A DNA stretch of 64,000 bases, taken from assembly GCA_033032865.1 (NCBI GenBank), contig JAWHQI010000278.1, positions 1,146,001-1,210,000 on the forward strand, given 5' to 3'. Both the position numbers and the translations under genes were made by a program. A model generated the notes under the pieces. It had not been told where the DNA came from, searched no databases, and saw only the letters and a program-made list of their open reading frames with translations. Below, piece after piece: positions 44,962 through 55,259 of the stretch. The stretch's first letter is position 1. The number at the start of each line of letters is the position of its first letter. This DNA comes from Dactylorhiza incarnata (Eukaryota; Streptophyta; Magnoliopsida; Asparagales; Orchidaceae).

Positions 44962-45107
44962 CAACTAATGCGAAGCTTTATCCGAACCTTCCAGGTGAGG
45001 ACTTGGTGTCATCAGCGAGCAGCCAAGCCGACAACGAATCTTCCAACAATGGATCTGATAGTGCAGACAACTTCAGTTGGTCGACAGAGGAGGAGGAGTA
45101 CGCTTAG
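44962..45107 (+). pseudogene. aORF2-D, C-terminal tail
   Basis: The frame continues from 38332 once element E and one CAACT are removed, giving NAKLYPNLPGEDLVSS, ASSQADNESSNNGSD and an acidic end before TAG at 45105-45107. It parallels the SESEGAASQAS tail of aORF2-A. The exact frame match across the insertion supports both the gene and the element boundary. Confidence 0.65.
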
Positions 45108-46160
45108 TTTCATTCTTTCTTTTCTTTTTTGGAGTATTTGCGGATGATATTTTTGTAACCACGGATTTCCGCAAGCATACTTGTAAAAAAAATTAGAAGT
45201 AATGAAAATGAGATTTTATCCCATGTTGTGTTGAATGCGAATACTTGTTTCTTTTAATCTCGAAACCTTGTATTTAATTTTCTTAAGTGATGAACGTTAT
45301 GCGAGTACCTCATTGGCCAGTGCGAATACGTCTTGAATACATGTTGTAATTAGACTCCTTTGTCAACTTACCCGAACTGTGATCTTCTGCGACTTCCCCC
45401 AAATAGTTGTACTTAGCCAATTTTTAATGTTTCCTCATGGCTGGACATTCATGTCGCGAATACTCATAGTAAGCGTCGGCTACTTCCTGAGGATGAGTGA
45501 GAGGAATCCCCTCCAGTTTGAAGTAGCTGAGAATAGTCCACGCAGATGAGGTTATGAATACCCGACATTATAGTCCTCGACTTCTATAAGAGTGATCTTC
45601 CACTAACAATCGATGACGCAAAAGAGGGAAAATCAATACCCATGGCGAGATGGTTGATATACATTTGGAAAATACTCTTTCTAAAATACAGTTATGCGGG
45701 ATTTATATCAATTTGGCCAATAATGAATTGTTAAAGTAAATACGCCAGACGACTGTCTGCGATTATAACGAGAGATGTAATTTCTCAGGTCAGAAATAAC
45801 TCCATTCCAGATATGATGAATGATGTGAATGTTGTTAAATAGGTATACTTTAAGACTTCAAATAACGACCCCCTTGAGGAAATAGGGGAAGCGAATACTA
45901 CTTTAAATGTCACTAACCGATGAATTCGGCGAATACCGACTAATATGATTCAAGAGAATTAAATAAGTCTGTTTCACCTATAGCATACTGCGAATGCGAG
46001 TACACTATATGACAGTCTGCGATTACCTAACATGAGATGATTTATGCTGAAATAAGTGATGCTGCGAGTACTTCTTGGGATGATATCCGAACTATTCGTA
46101 TGGACAATACTAGTCAATATATATGTGTAAGTTCTTGACTTATCATCTCTGTTGGGATTA
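45108..46160. other. Non-coding spacer of element D
   Basis: AT-rich, no coding domain. It carries many GCGAATAC and GCGAGTAC words. A segment at about 46105-46160 (CTAGTCAATATATATG, AGTTCTTGACTTAT) recurs in two parts beside the Helitron ends (46625-46650 and 54401-54440). Confidence 0.4.
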
Positions 46161-46610
46161 GTTATTAAAGGCGCAAGGCGCACCAAGACACAAAGGGGTC
46201 TTGGAACTTAGGCGCAAGGCTCAAGGTGTAAGCGCGCCTGATGAAGTCAAAGCGCAATCACATCCATTTTAAATAATTAGCTTCAAACATCATTTCATCT
46301 TCTCGATCAGATTTTTCATCTATTCTAGTAATTAATTATTCATTACTATCATTTATATCTCTTAAAAAATAAAATCAATGTGGTCATTTGCATCATATTT
46401 AAGTCTCAACGCACAATTATCTTTCACAAACACTAAATCAATAAAAAATTATTGAGCTATTCATTATTTCTTTCTTTGTTTTTGAAAAAAAAATTTACAA
46501 CAAAAATCTCACTCAGACATCTTTTATTTTCTAAAGGCGCAAATAAGGCGCACGAAGGTGCAAACCTCTGAGTCTGGTGAGCCTTGAGCCTTAGGCGCGC
46601 CTTTAACAAC
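46161..46610. mobile_element. MITE with GTTATTAAAGGC termini, copy 2
   Basis: It has the same termini and AAGGCGC-rich subterminal parts as 7385-7850, with about 450 bp. It sits in the element D spacer. Confidence 0.7.
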
Positions 46611-46671
46611 TTCATCTGCGAGTACCAGTCAATATATATATATATATATACGAGCATTTGTGCACGGGGGA

Positions 46672-47135
46672 CCCCGTGCGTGGGGGGCGACATTTATCGT
46701 GGGGGCGTCATTTGGTGTGGGGGGCGACATTTGTCGTGGGGGGACATTTGTCGTGGGGGCGACATTTGACGTGGGGGGCGACATTTGTCGTGGGGGGTGA
46801 CATTTGTCGGGGGGGGGGGGGGGGGGGGGGGGACATTTGACCTAGGGGCGACATATGTCGTGGGGGCGACATTTGTCGTGGAGGGAGACATTTGTCGTGG
46901 TGGGCGTCATATGTCGTGGGGGGGGGGGCATTTGATTTGGTGGGAGACATTTGACGTGGGGGCGACATATGACGTGGGGGGACATTTGACGTGGGGGCGA
47001 CATGTCGTGGAGGGGACATTTGACGTGGGGGCCAACATTTGCCGTGGGGGCGACATTTGCCACGGTGGGCGTCATTCGTCGTGCGTGGAATGCGACACAT
47101 GTCGTGGAATGCGACACATGTCGTGGACGACGACA
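46672..47135. repeat. Minisatellite GTGGGGGCGACATTTGTC
   Basis: About 20 units of 18-24 bp share GACATTTGTCGTGGGGG, with TTTGTC/TTTGAC/TATGTC variants. Each unit contains the dyad GACA-TTT-GTC. A 24-G run is at 46809-46832. Both strands stay open over much of it, giving repetitive Gly- or Pro-rich frames that are not treated as genes. Confidence 0.9.
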
Positions 47136-47922
47136 TTTGTATAAATAGTGAATCTAAAATAAGTTAGTATAAATATAGACATAAAGAAGTAAGTACCTAA
47201 AATTAAATTATTGTATGCACGAACAAAAATGTAAAAACACATCAGTGAAATCACAGCCATAAAGAAATAGAATATTAAAACATTTTTCATGGTTTTAAAC
47301 ATAAAAAGGTACAAACTAAGAGGGCAATGTTTCAATGGTGTGTATATTAGCCATCTCTCCTCATCTTTTAACTCAAAACTAAAAATGTAATACCAAAATA
47401 AAAATACTTTGCCGAAATTGTGGTGCAGCAAATCCAGAGTTTGATCCAAATCACTTTAATTAAAACTAAAAATGTACTCATACATCACTGATATAGCAAC
47501 ACATCAATGAAAAACATATTTCATGGTTTAAAAGATATTTCATGGTTTTAAACCGATTGTTGAGAACTCATTCAGTACCTCTTTAATGGTGTGATGAATA
47601 AAAACTGTTAAAGATATTACGAATGTTACCTCTTTAATAGGAGAACTGAGATGAATAAAAAAACCGACATTGAAAGTGATTTGGACAAGACTTAATCAAA
47701 ATGTGATTAAGTTTAACTCAAATCAGCGGTTAAAGTTTTGAAAAAAGAACAGAGCAGGGAACTCAAAATAGACCAAACAACTAGTCAATTCTTGCAATTC
47801 AGTGAGGAGTATATCAGTTTTAGATCTTCAATGGCGAAAAAAAGAATTGCTTAATGGGCTCTTTTAGATTTAAAATAAAATCTTTGAAATGCTTTTTATA
47901 TATTCAGGGAAAGTAGGAGAGA
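47136..47922. other. Helitron interior, AT-rich
   Basis: No coding domain. Small direct repeats such as ATATTTCATGG are present. Confidence 0.35.
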
Positions 47923-48384
47923 TGTTACCGCTGCGGGTAACGGATCGCCGATAGGGACGGCGATAGCGGCCGGGGCTGACGCCGGGCGATAGGGACGGCG
48001 ATAACGGCCGGGGCTGACGCCGGGCGATAGCAGCGGCGGCTGAAGGTAGACGGGCGAGAGAGAAATATAGAGGGAGAGGAATAGAGAAAGAGAGAGAGAC
48101 AAGGGGAGCAGCCCCTCCTAAGTTAATTGATCCAAAGATGAAAAACATAACCCTAGGTGATCCCTTATATAGGGGGAAACCACCACACATACAATCAAGA
48201 GTTCAAAATAAAACTACATAACGAAATAAATTGCCGGAAAGATAAATAGGGCCGATCGGCCCCTTAGACGGTCTCCTCCAAACCGCCCGGTTCGGAGCGG
48301 GGCTTGGTGCTGTCGCCTTGTCTCGCGCGTGCCCTTCTCGAATAAACCTGCCATTCCGGCTCATCTGACTGGATGTCGGTAACA
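47923..48384 (-). repeat. 3' LTR of element F
   Basis: It runs TGTTACCGC to GGTAACA on the + strand, so its ends are a 7-base inverted repeat. Confidence 0.95.
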
Positions 48385-50663
48385 ATACCGCCATCTGGAA
48401 AATTGGCCTTGTCCTCAAGGCAGTAATCTGGAAACTGTCGGCGAAAATCATCTCGAAGGAGCCAAGTCGCGGTGGTGTGGGGCCGGTTCCGCCAAGCCAC
48501 CCGTACTTCTTCTGGTTGGGCCGCTCCGGTCGTGGACTTGCGCTGATCAATAATGGCTTCCGGATAGAGAGGGTCGGAGTTGGCCGCGTCCAAGTCGGAT
48601 GGGATGTGGTCGGAGACAGGATGATCGCCGATGACGCGCCGAAGTTGTGATACATGAAACACGGGGTGAACGCGAGCGGTGTCCGGAAGACGGAGACGGT
48701 AAGCCACGGCTCCGATGCGGCTGAGAATCTCAAACGGGCCAAAGAAGCGCGGAGCGAGCTTGGGGCAAGTGCGGCGGGCCACCGTGAGCTGGCGATAGGG
48801 GTGGAGTTTAATGAACACTCGCTCGCCCACCTGGAATTGAAGGTCCCTGCGTTTCCGGTTGGCAAAAGACGCCATCTTTGCCTGAGCCCGTCGAAGATGG
48901 TGCTTTAAGCTGTCCAAGATGACATCCCTATCGTGGAGATAATCCGCCAGACTAGCCACCGGGCATTCCCCGGGTAAGTGGCGGAGCACGGTCGGCGGTG
49001 GCCGGCCATATACCGTCTCGAATGGTGAGGTGTTGGCGGCGTGATGGTATGCGGTATTGTAGGAGTACTCTGCCCATCCAAGCCATTTGGTCCACGAACC
49101 GGGCCGCTCCCCGATGAAACAGCGCAAGTATGTCTCCAAGCACCTGTTGAGTACCTCAGATTGGCCATCCGATTGCGGGTGATAGGCTGTACTCATCCGG
49201 AGTTGGGTCCCCTGCAGACGGAATAACTCAGTCCAGAAGCTACTGAGAAAAAGTGGGTCACGATCGCTAACGATCGAACGGGGAAACCCATGAAGGCGGA
49301 CTATCTCCGCGATGAAGCTGTCGGCCATCGACGCCGCCGTGTAGGGGTGTCGAAGCGGGACGAAGTGCGCGTACTTCGTCAGGCGGTCCACGACCACCAA
49401 GATGCAATCAAAACCGTTGGAACAGGGCAACCGGGTGATGAAGTCCATAGCGATGTCCTCCCAGACACGCTCCGGAATCGGTAGGGGCTGCAGGAGGCCG
49501 CTGGGAAACAACGTCTCGTATTTGGCCTTCTGGCATGGTAGGCAGGCCACCACGTATGCTTTCACCTGTCGCAGCATGTGGGGCCAAAAGAGCGAGGCCG
49601 CCAACCGACGGTACGTCCGATACGCACCCGCGTGGCCGCCTGACGGTGTGGAGTGGAATTCCGCTAGCAGAGCCGGAATCAATGCCGATGATGCAGATAA
49701 GACGAGTCGGTCCCGATGGAAGAGGCGGCCCCCGATCAGTGTAAATGGCGGCCGGGACGAGGGGTCGGTCAACAAGGCGGCCCGAATATCCTGAAGCTGA
49801 GGGTCCCGATCCACCTCGTGTTGAATGGCCGCAGCGTCGTCCCACACCGGCCGGGAGATAGCTGTCAATTCAGGCGCGTGCGGCCGTCGGGAGAGCGCAT
49901 CGGCCGCCCGGTTCGTCCTGCCCGGACGAAATTCCACCGTGAAGTCGTAGACGAGCAGCTTGGCCACCCAAACCTGCTGCGTTGGCGTGGCTATCTTCTG
50001 TTGGAGTAGATAGCGAAGGCTGTGGTGATCGGTGCGGATGACGAAGGTCCGCCCCAAGAGATAAGGCCGCCAGTGTTGGACCGCCAAGACCAGCGCCATG
50101 AGCTCGTTCTCGTACGCCGAGCGGCTTCGCACCGCAGTGGAGAACGCCCGACTATAAAAGGCAATTGGTCGGCCGGCCTGCATCAAGACGGCGTCGACGC
50201 CTGTGCCCGAGGCATCACACTCGACGACAAACGGTTGGTGGAAGTCCGGCATGGCTAAAACTGGGCCGTGGACCAAGGCAGACTGGAGCGCCGTGAAGGC
50301 CTCCATGGCCGCCGGTGGTCAGTTGAAAGGCCCCTCCTCGGATTTCTTCAGCAGCTGAGTGAGGGGGCGGGCCAAGCCGCCGTAATTTCGGATGAAACGC
50401 CGGTAGTATCCCGTCAGGCCGAGGAAAGCCCGGACGTCGTGCACGGAGGCGGGAGTCGGCCATCTCAGCACCGCCTGAATTTTGTCTTCATCCATGGCCA
50501 CGCCTTGGGATGAAATAGTATGGCCCAAGTAGCTGACCGTCGCCGTGCCGAAGGTGCACTTCTTGTGGTTGACCGTGAAGTGATGTAGGAGGAGGGTGGT
50601 GAACGTCTCCCAAACATGACGGAGGTGGTCCTGCCAAGTGTGACTGAAGACAAGGATATCATC
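48264..50663 (-). pseudogene. Reverse transcriptase C-half, RNase H, integrase, chromodomain of F
   Basis: After the frame break inside the catalytic box (50664-50670) the frame continues with [21 protein letters not shown] and LGLTGYYRRFI. It stops at TGA 50319-50321 (Trp in relatives) and resumes in the same frame. RNase H shows VECDASGTGVD, YENELMALVLAVQHWRPYL, RTDHHSLRYLL and RAADALSRR. Integrase has the HHCC region (CLPCQKAK), AMDFITRLP, SIVSDRDPLF and QSDGQSEVLNRCLE, a complete DD35E set. The end has EEVRVAWRNRP and LEDKANFPDGGIVTD, the chromodomain and Reina-type terminus. It stops at 48264 inside the 3' LTR. Confidence 0.9.
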
Positions 50664-51277
50664 AAAAAAACAAGGACATGCTTACGCAGAACGGGCCGAA
50701 AGATCTCGTTCATTGTTGCTTGGAATGTTGCGGGGGCATTGGTGAGCCCAAACGGCATGACCAAGAACTCGAAGTGCCCATCGTATGTCCTGAACGCCGT
50801 CTTTGGCACATCCTCCGGCCGAACACGAATCTGATGGTAGCCGGCCCGTAGGTCCAGCTTGGTGAAGAAAGTCGCGCAGTGTAACTCGTCCAAGAGCTCC
50901 TGGATAACCGGGATAGGATACTTGTCCGGGACAGTGGCCTTGTTGAGCTCCCGGTAGTCCACACAGAACCTCCAACTGTCATCTTTCTTGCGGACTAGTA
51001 ACACCGGGCTGGAAAAAGGGCTCGCACTGGGCCGTATGATTCCGCCCAACAACATCTCTCGAACGAGTCTTTCTATCTCGTCCTTTTGGGCGTGCCCGTA
51101 TCGGTAGGGCCGCACTGACACCGCAGACGACCCCGGATGGAGAACGATGGCGTGATCGGTCGGTCGGGAGGGCGGAAGGCCCGAGGGTGCGGTGAAGATG
51201 TCCTCAAAGTCCGCAATGACGGTGCCCATGTCGGCCTTGATGGGGGCGGCCTCTGCGGGGGGGATCGCCTGAAGGGG
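50664..51277 (-). pseudogene. Reverse transcriptase N-half of element F
   Basis: The frame reads from the gag-protease region through TGA at 51278-51280 without a shift. It shows [61 protein letters not shown] and [13 protein letters not shown]. It runs into a 7-T run (- strand, 50670-50664) directly before the expected FFDDIL catalytic box. One T is missing, which shifts the frame. The TGA is in CGA-to-TGA context. Confidence 0.9.
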
Positions 51278-52875
51278 TCATAACCAGGCCGAGAACTCGA
51301 CGTCGGCGACGCGCGTCATCGCTCGATATGACAGCGGTGAGCGGAGGAGGGTAGGGTCACCCACCAAACGACACTGTCGACCCTGCTGTTGAAAATCCAT
51401 CGTCATCGAAGCCCAGTTCACTCGGACGTCCCCCAGGGTCTCGAGCCAAGCAACGCCGAGAATAGCGTCGAGGCCTCCGAGCTCGAACATGTAGAAGTCA
51501 GACGTGACCCGGCACGGCCCCGCTGTCAAGGTAACATCCCTGCATTGGCCCAAGGTCGGCCGGCGGCGGCCATCGCCCAGGCACACCGAAAAGTCTGGTG
51601 ACGGATCCACCGGTATGGCGAGCTCCTGCGCCAGATGGGAGGACATGAAGTTGTGACTTGCCCCGCTATCCACCATCACGATGACGGGGCGGTTGTGTAG
51701 TTCTCCGGCCAACTTCATGGTGCGGGGCCCCGTTAATCCCCCCACGGAGTAGAATGGCAGTTCCAACACGTTGAGGGGGGCGTCCTCGAGGTCGGCCGTA
51801 GGTGGGTCGGGTGGTGGCTCCAAGGGTGGCAAGTCCTCGGTGATGGCGTACCCCTCGCTGTCGCTGAAAATCGCGTGGAATTCTTTGACCGTGCAAACGT
51901 GTTGAGGCGAGTATGGTTGGCGACAGCGGAAACATAACCCGCGACGCCGAAGGTCATGGTAGTCGACGGTGGAGATGCGGTTGTGGCCGTCCGGGCGTGC
52001 CGGCCGAACGTGGGCCACGGGGGCCGGTCGAGGACCGGTGTCCCGCACTGGAGGATGACGGAAGGGGGGTGGGCCGGAGTGCCGGGGGCCGATGTACGCT
52101 TCGACCGCACGGGCAAGTTCCAGGGCTTCCGAGACCGTGCGCGGGTGATGAGTTCGAATGCGGGAGCGGATAGTTGGAAGGAGATCTTGCAGGAAAAACC
52201 CCAGGTAATGGTCGGGCTGGAGGCCGGGAACCTGTGTGACGAGAGCAACTAACTCATCGATGTATGCGTCCACCGTTGTTGATTGGCGGGCGGAGCACAG
52301 CCGCTCGATAGCGGAGCCGGTGTAGCGAGAGTCATAACGGCTAATCATTTCGTGTTTGAAGTCATGCCACGGAATGAGGGGTTGCACTTGGCGAAGCCAA
52401 CGAGCCCAATGGAGGGCCGAGCCATCCATGCCAACCATGGCGGTGCCGACGCGATCCGCCGGGGGGGTACCATTAAGGTCGAAATATTGCTCCGTACGGG
52501 CAATCCATCCCATAGGGTCCGCCCCGGAGAAAGGGGGAACATCCATTGCCATTGGGGTGCGAAGGGCGGTGACAGGAAGGGTGCTGGAGCCTGTTGGAAC
52601 GCCACCGGCGCACGGAAGCCAGTCGTGGGAGGGGGAGGTGGGGTGCCGAGCACCGACGCCGTGTCTGACGGGGTCGACATTGGTGGCGGTGTGGACGACG
52701 AGGGCTGCAGGGCATCGAGCCGAGATACGATCTGGTTTTGAGTGGCGAGGATGGCCTCCACCATGGATTGAAGGCTGGAGATTTGGGAGCCATGGAGCGC
52801 GACGCTGTCCGCGAGCGAGGCGTTGTCGTCGGCGTTAGAGGAGTCGGCGGGATGAAGGCGGGTGTTGGGGGCCAT
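51278..52875 (-). pseudogene. Gag and protease of element F
   Basis: The likely start is ATG 52875-52873, about 50 bp inside the 5' LTR. The N-terminal part has SSLQSMVEAILATQNQIVSR (coiled coil) and a Pro-rich linker. A one-base gap in a C-run (52554-52557) shifts the frame. Gag then continues as DPMGWIARTEQYFDL, DFKHEMISRYDSRY and ELVALVTQVPGLQ. A Cys motif CFRCRQPYSPQHVC follows. Protease has VIVMVDSGASHNFM with the DSG triad and LDAILGVAWLETLG. The frame ends at TGA 51278-51280, which reads as sense in relatives. Confidence 0.88.
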
Positions 52876-52926
52876 GAGGGTTCCGGCGGCTGAGGAGTAG
52901 CGGGCGGAGATGGCAGGTCGGACCAA

Positions 52927-53388
52927 TGTTGCCGCTGCGGGTAACGGATCGCCGATAGGGACGGCGATAGCGGCCGGGGCTGACGCCGGGCGATAGGGAC
53001 GGCGATAACGGCCGGGGCTGACGCCGGGCGATAGCAGCGGCGGCTGAAGGTAGACGGGCGAGAGAGAAATAGAGAGGGAGAGGAATAGAGAAAGAGAGAG
53101 AGACAAGGGGAGCAGCCCCTCCTAAGTTAATTGATCCAAAGATGAAAAACATAACCCTAGGTGATCCCTTATATAGGGGGAAACCACCACACATACAATC
53201 AAGAGTTCAAAATAAAACTACATAACGAAATAAATTGCCGGAAAGATAAATAGGGCCGATCGGCCCCTTAGACGGTCTCCTCCAAACCGCCCGGTTCAGA
53301 GCGGGGCTTGGTGTTGTCGCCTTGTCTCGCGCGTGCCCTTCTCGAATAAACCTGTCATTCCGGCTCATCTGACTGGATGTCGGTAACA
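52927..53388 (-). repeat. 5' LTR of element F
   Basis: Near-identical to 47923-48384. The - strand sequence just inside, TTGGTCCGACCTGCC, is where a primer site would be; I could not assign the tRNA. Confidence 0.95.
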
Positions 53389-53393
53389 AGAGA

Positions 53394-54400
53394 CCTCCCG
53401 ACCTCTGCCACGCAAAGATCGGGTGAAAAAAAAAACATAGTAGGAGGTCATGTAGTCATTTTGACGAACACATACAATGCGGAAAATAGAATGCTGAAAT
53501 TAGAAATCAAATGCAAGCCATCCGCACAAATCCATACAAACAAAACCTGACAAATCCAAAAAAAAGCAAACAAATCGAAATTAAACTGTACAAGTTTCGA
53601 ACAGGTAGGATTCTGAAAATATAAATTAAATGCATCAGCAGAAATCCATCAGCAAAAATCCATACGAAGAAATCCATCAGCAGAAATCCAAAGAAGCAAA
53701 AACACCGCTGTGCAGTTTTAGAAATAGAATGCTGAAAATAGAAATTAAATGCAAGTCATCAGCAGAAATCCAAAGAAACAAAAACACGGCTGTAGAATGC
53801 TGAAAATAGAAATTAAACTGTAGAAGTTTTAGAGAATGGAAGTTTTAAACTGTGATTCAATGGAGGAAGACCTCTTTAAAGAGATGGAAAAGGAAGAAGC
53901 ACGCCTAAAAAAACGCACCTGAAGGAAGCTCGCAGCAATGGTGGAGCAATGGTGGAGGAGGTTGCAGGAATCTGTGGAGGAGAGTTGAGGCTCTGTCGAG
54001 GAGGTATACACACTGCTTTCGACTGGGTCTGCCGAGGGGAGGTAGAGTGGTGCTTTCGGCGGGTGGCAGTCGAGGAAGGTACGAGGCGACAGTAGCGTGC
54101 AGGGGAGGAGAAAGCCGCGTGGGAAGAGATCTTAATCAGAGCTGGCGGGAGAGCATGGAGGCGTGGTAGGCGTGCGTGATGTCCTTTCTGCCCAAATTTA
54201 TGAAAGAGGATGAAAAGACCACTATAAAGTGAGGATGAGAATTGCTTGCCAAATAAATAAATAGCCGGCCTCATTTTATTGGAAAATCAATTGTCCATAA
54301 TACCCATAGCAACGAAGAAATGACTATATTGAATGAGGGACTTTTTGGTCCATAGAATGTTACACCATCCTTACTTTCTTCTTCCCTTATATAGTAAAGA
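53394..54400 (-). other. Helitron interior with possible captured gene fragment
   Basis: On the - strand 54274-53876 is an open, Ser/Pro/Arg-rich frame ending near a donor-like CAG|GTGCGT (about 53920), followed by small repeats of CATCAGCAGAAATCC (53640-53790). It resembles a plant 5' untranslated region plus first exon, as Helitrons often capture. No protein family is recognised. Confidence 0.3.
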
Positions 54401-55259
54401 TATATATAAGTTCTTGACTTATTATCCCTGTTAGGAACCAACTGCGAATACCCATGATGGTCTCGTGACATTTATTAAAAATAAAACTTTTTATTATGAT
54501 AACAGTTACACCTTCGACATTTGATTGATAAACTATCTGTATTGAAGGTCCCAGATGTTGATCATGAGATGTCGAAGCTTTTGTATCTAAATAACACGAT
54601 CATCTTAAAAGATGTCTTTTATGATCCATAAGGGATACTGCCTTACTTCGTATGTTGAGCTAAAAGGGTCTCGAGGGCTAAACCGCTAAGGGAAACCGGT
54701 TGGGCATAAGACATTCGTGGAGCTTGTCCTCAGAAAGGATTATCCAGCTAGGCATAAGACATGTGTGCTAGACAGAACTTGTCCTCAGAAAGGATATCCA
54801 GTTGGGCATAAAGGTATCTATATTTTTTTCGAAAGCTTGTCCTCAGAAAGGTCCCTTAGCAGTGACGATATTTCTGTTGATGCGCGATAGAGCTGTTCTG
54901 TCACCCTGATCAGTATACCACTTCTGCAAATCGTGAACAATTCCTGCGAGAGCAATCGAGGTGGTGATGGATATTGGCGAGAGATGCAGAAATTTGAAGA
55001 CCATCGCTAGAGATTAGATCAGGCTACCACTACAAAACTGCGATTCAATTATAACTGAATTGTGGTCTTGGTTGGTCTTGCTGCAGAACGATCTCAATTC
55101 AAGGAGGTTCAAACAAGTTCCGGCGACGATCCCTACGGAAAAGTAGACCCGCTTAAAATCCTCCGCAAGATCGGATCCGGAGATCTCGATTCAAGGGGGA
55201 TACACATAAGCGTCGTAGGAAACACTCCATGTATTTGTGCAATAAGAAAAGAGTACATG
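54401..55259. other. Element D spacer next to pol
   Basis: No protein domain is seen. It holds a small tandem array at 54722-54850. Confidence 0.4.
54722..54850. repeat. Tandem array, about 56 bp x 3
   Basis: CTTGTCCTCAGAAAGGAT begins at about 54724, 54778 and 54836, with TCCAGTTGGGCATAAG between copies. Confidence 0.75.

Larger units (their letters stand above)
47923..53388 (-). mobile_element. Element F: Reina-like chromovirus (Ty3/gypsy)
   Basis: It has 462-bp LTRs at 47923-48384 and 52927-53388, and AGAGA is duplicated at 47918-47922 and 53389-53393. A single gag-pol reading frame ends with a chromodomain, and short LTRs with one long ORF fit the Reina lineage. LTRs differ at about six positions, so this is the youngest element here. 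Four lesions interrupt the polyprotein: two one-base gaps in homopolymers and two TGA stops. Confidence 0.93.
46651..54400 (-). mobile_element. Helitron-like non-autonomous insertion carrying element F
   Basis: On the - strand it begins TCTTTACTATATAAGGG after an A. It ends with the hairpin GCACGGGG/CCCCGTGC, 11 bases (ACAAATGCTCG) and then T. A 5' TC, a GC-rich hairpin close to the 3' end and insertion between A and T are Helitron hallmarks. The last four bases are CTCG instead of CTRR, and no Rep/helicase is encoded. Without element F it is about 2.3 kb. The (TA)n flanks make the exact ends uncertain. Confidence 0.5.

Noticed and set aside
46672..47135. CRISPR-like array of short repeats
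   Set aside because: Units are contiguous with no unique spacers, and the context is a plant transposon. It is a minisatellite.
46708..47136. Long repetitive open frames on both strands
   Set aside because: They are translations of the GACATTTGTC minisatellite. Frame openness follows from the repeat unit, not from coding selection.
49290..50513. Several + strand open frames of 60-160 codons
   Set aside because: They are shadows of the GC-rich element F pol frame on the - strand.
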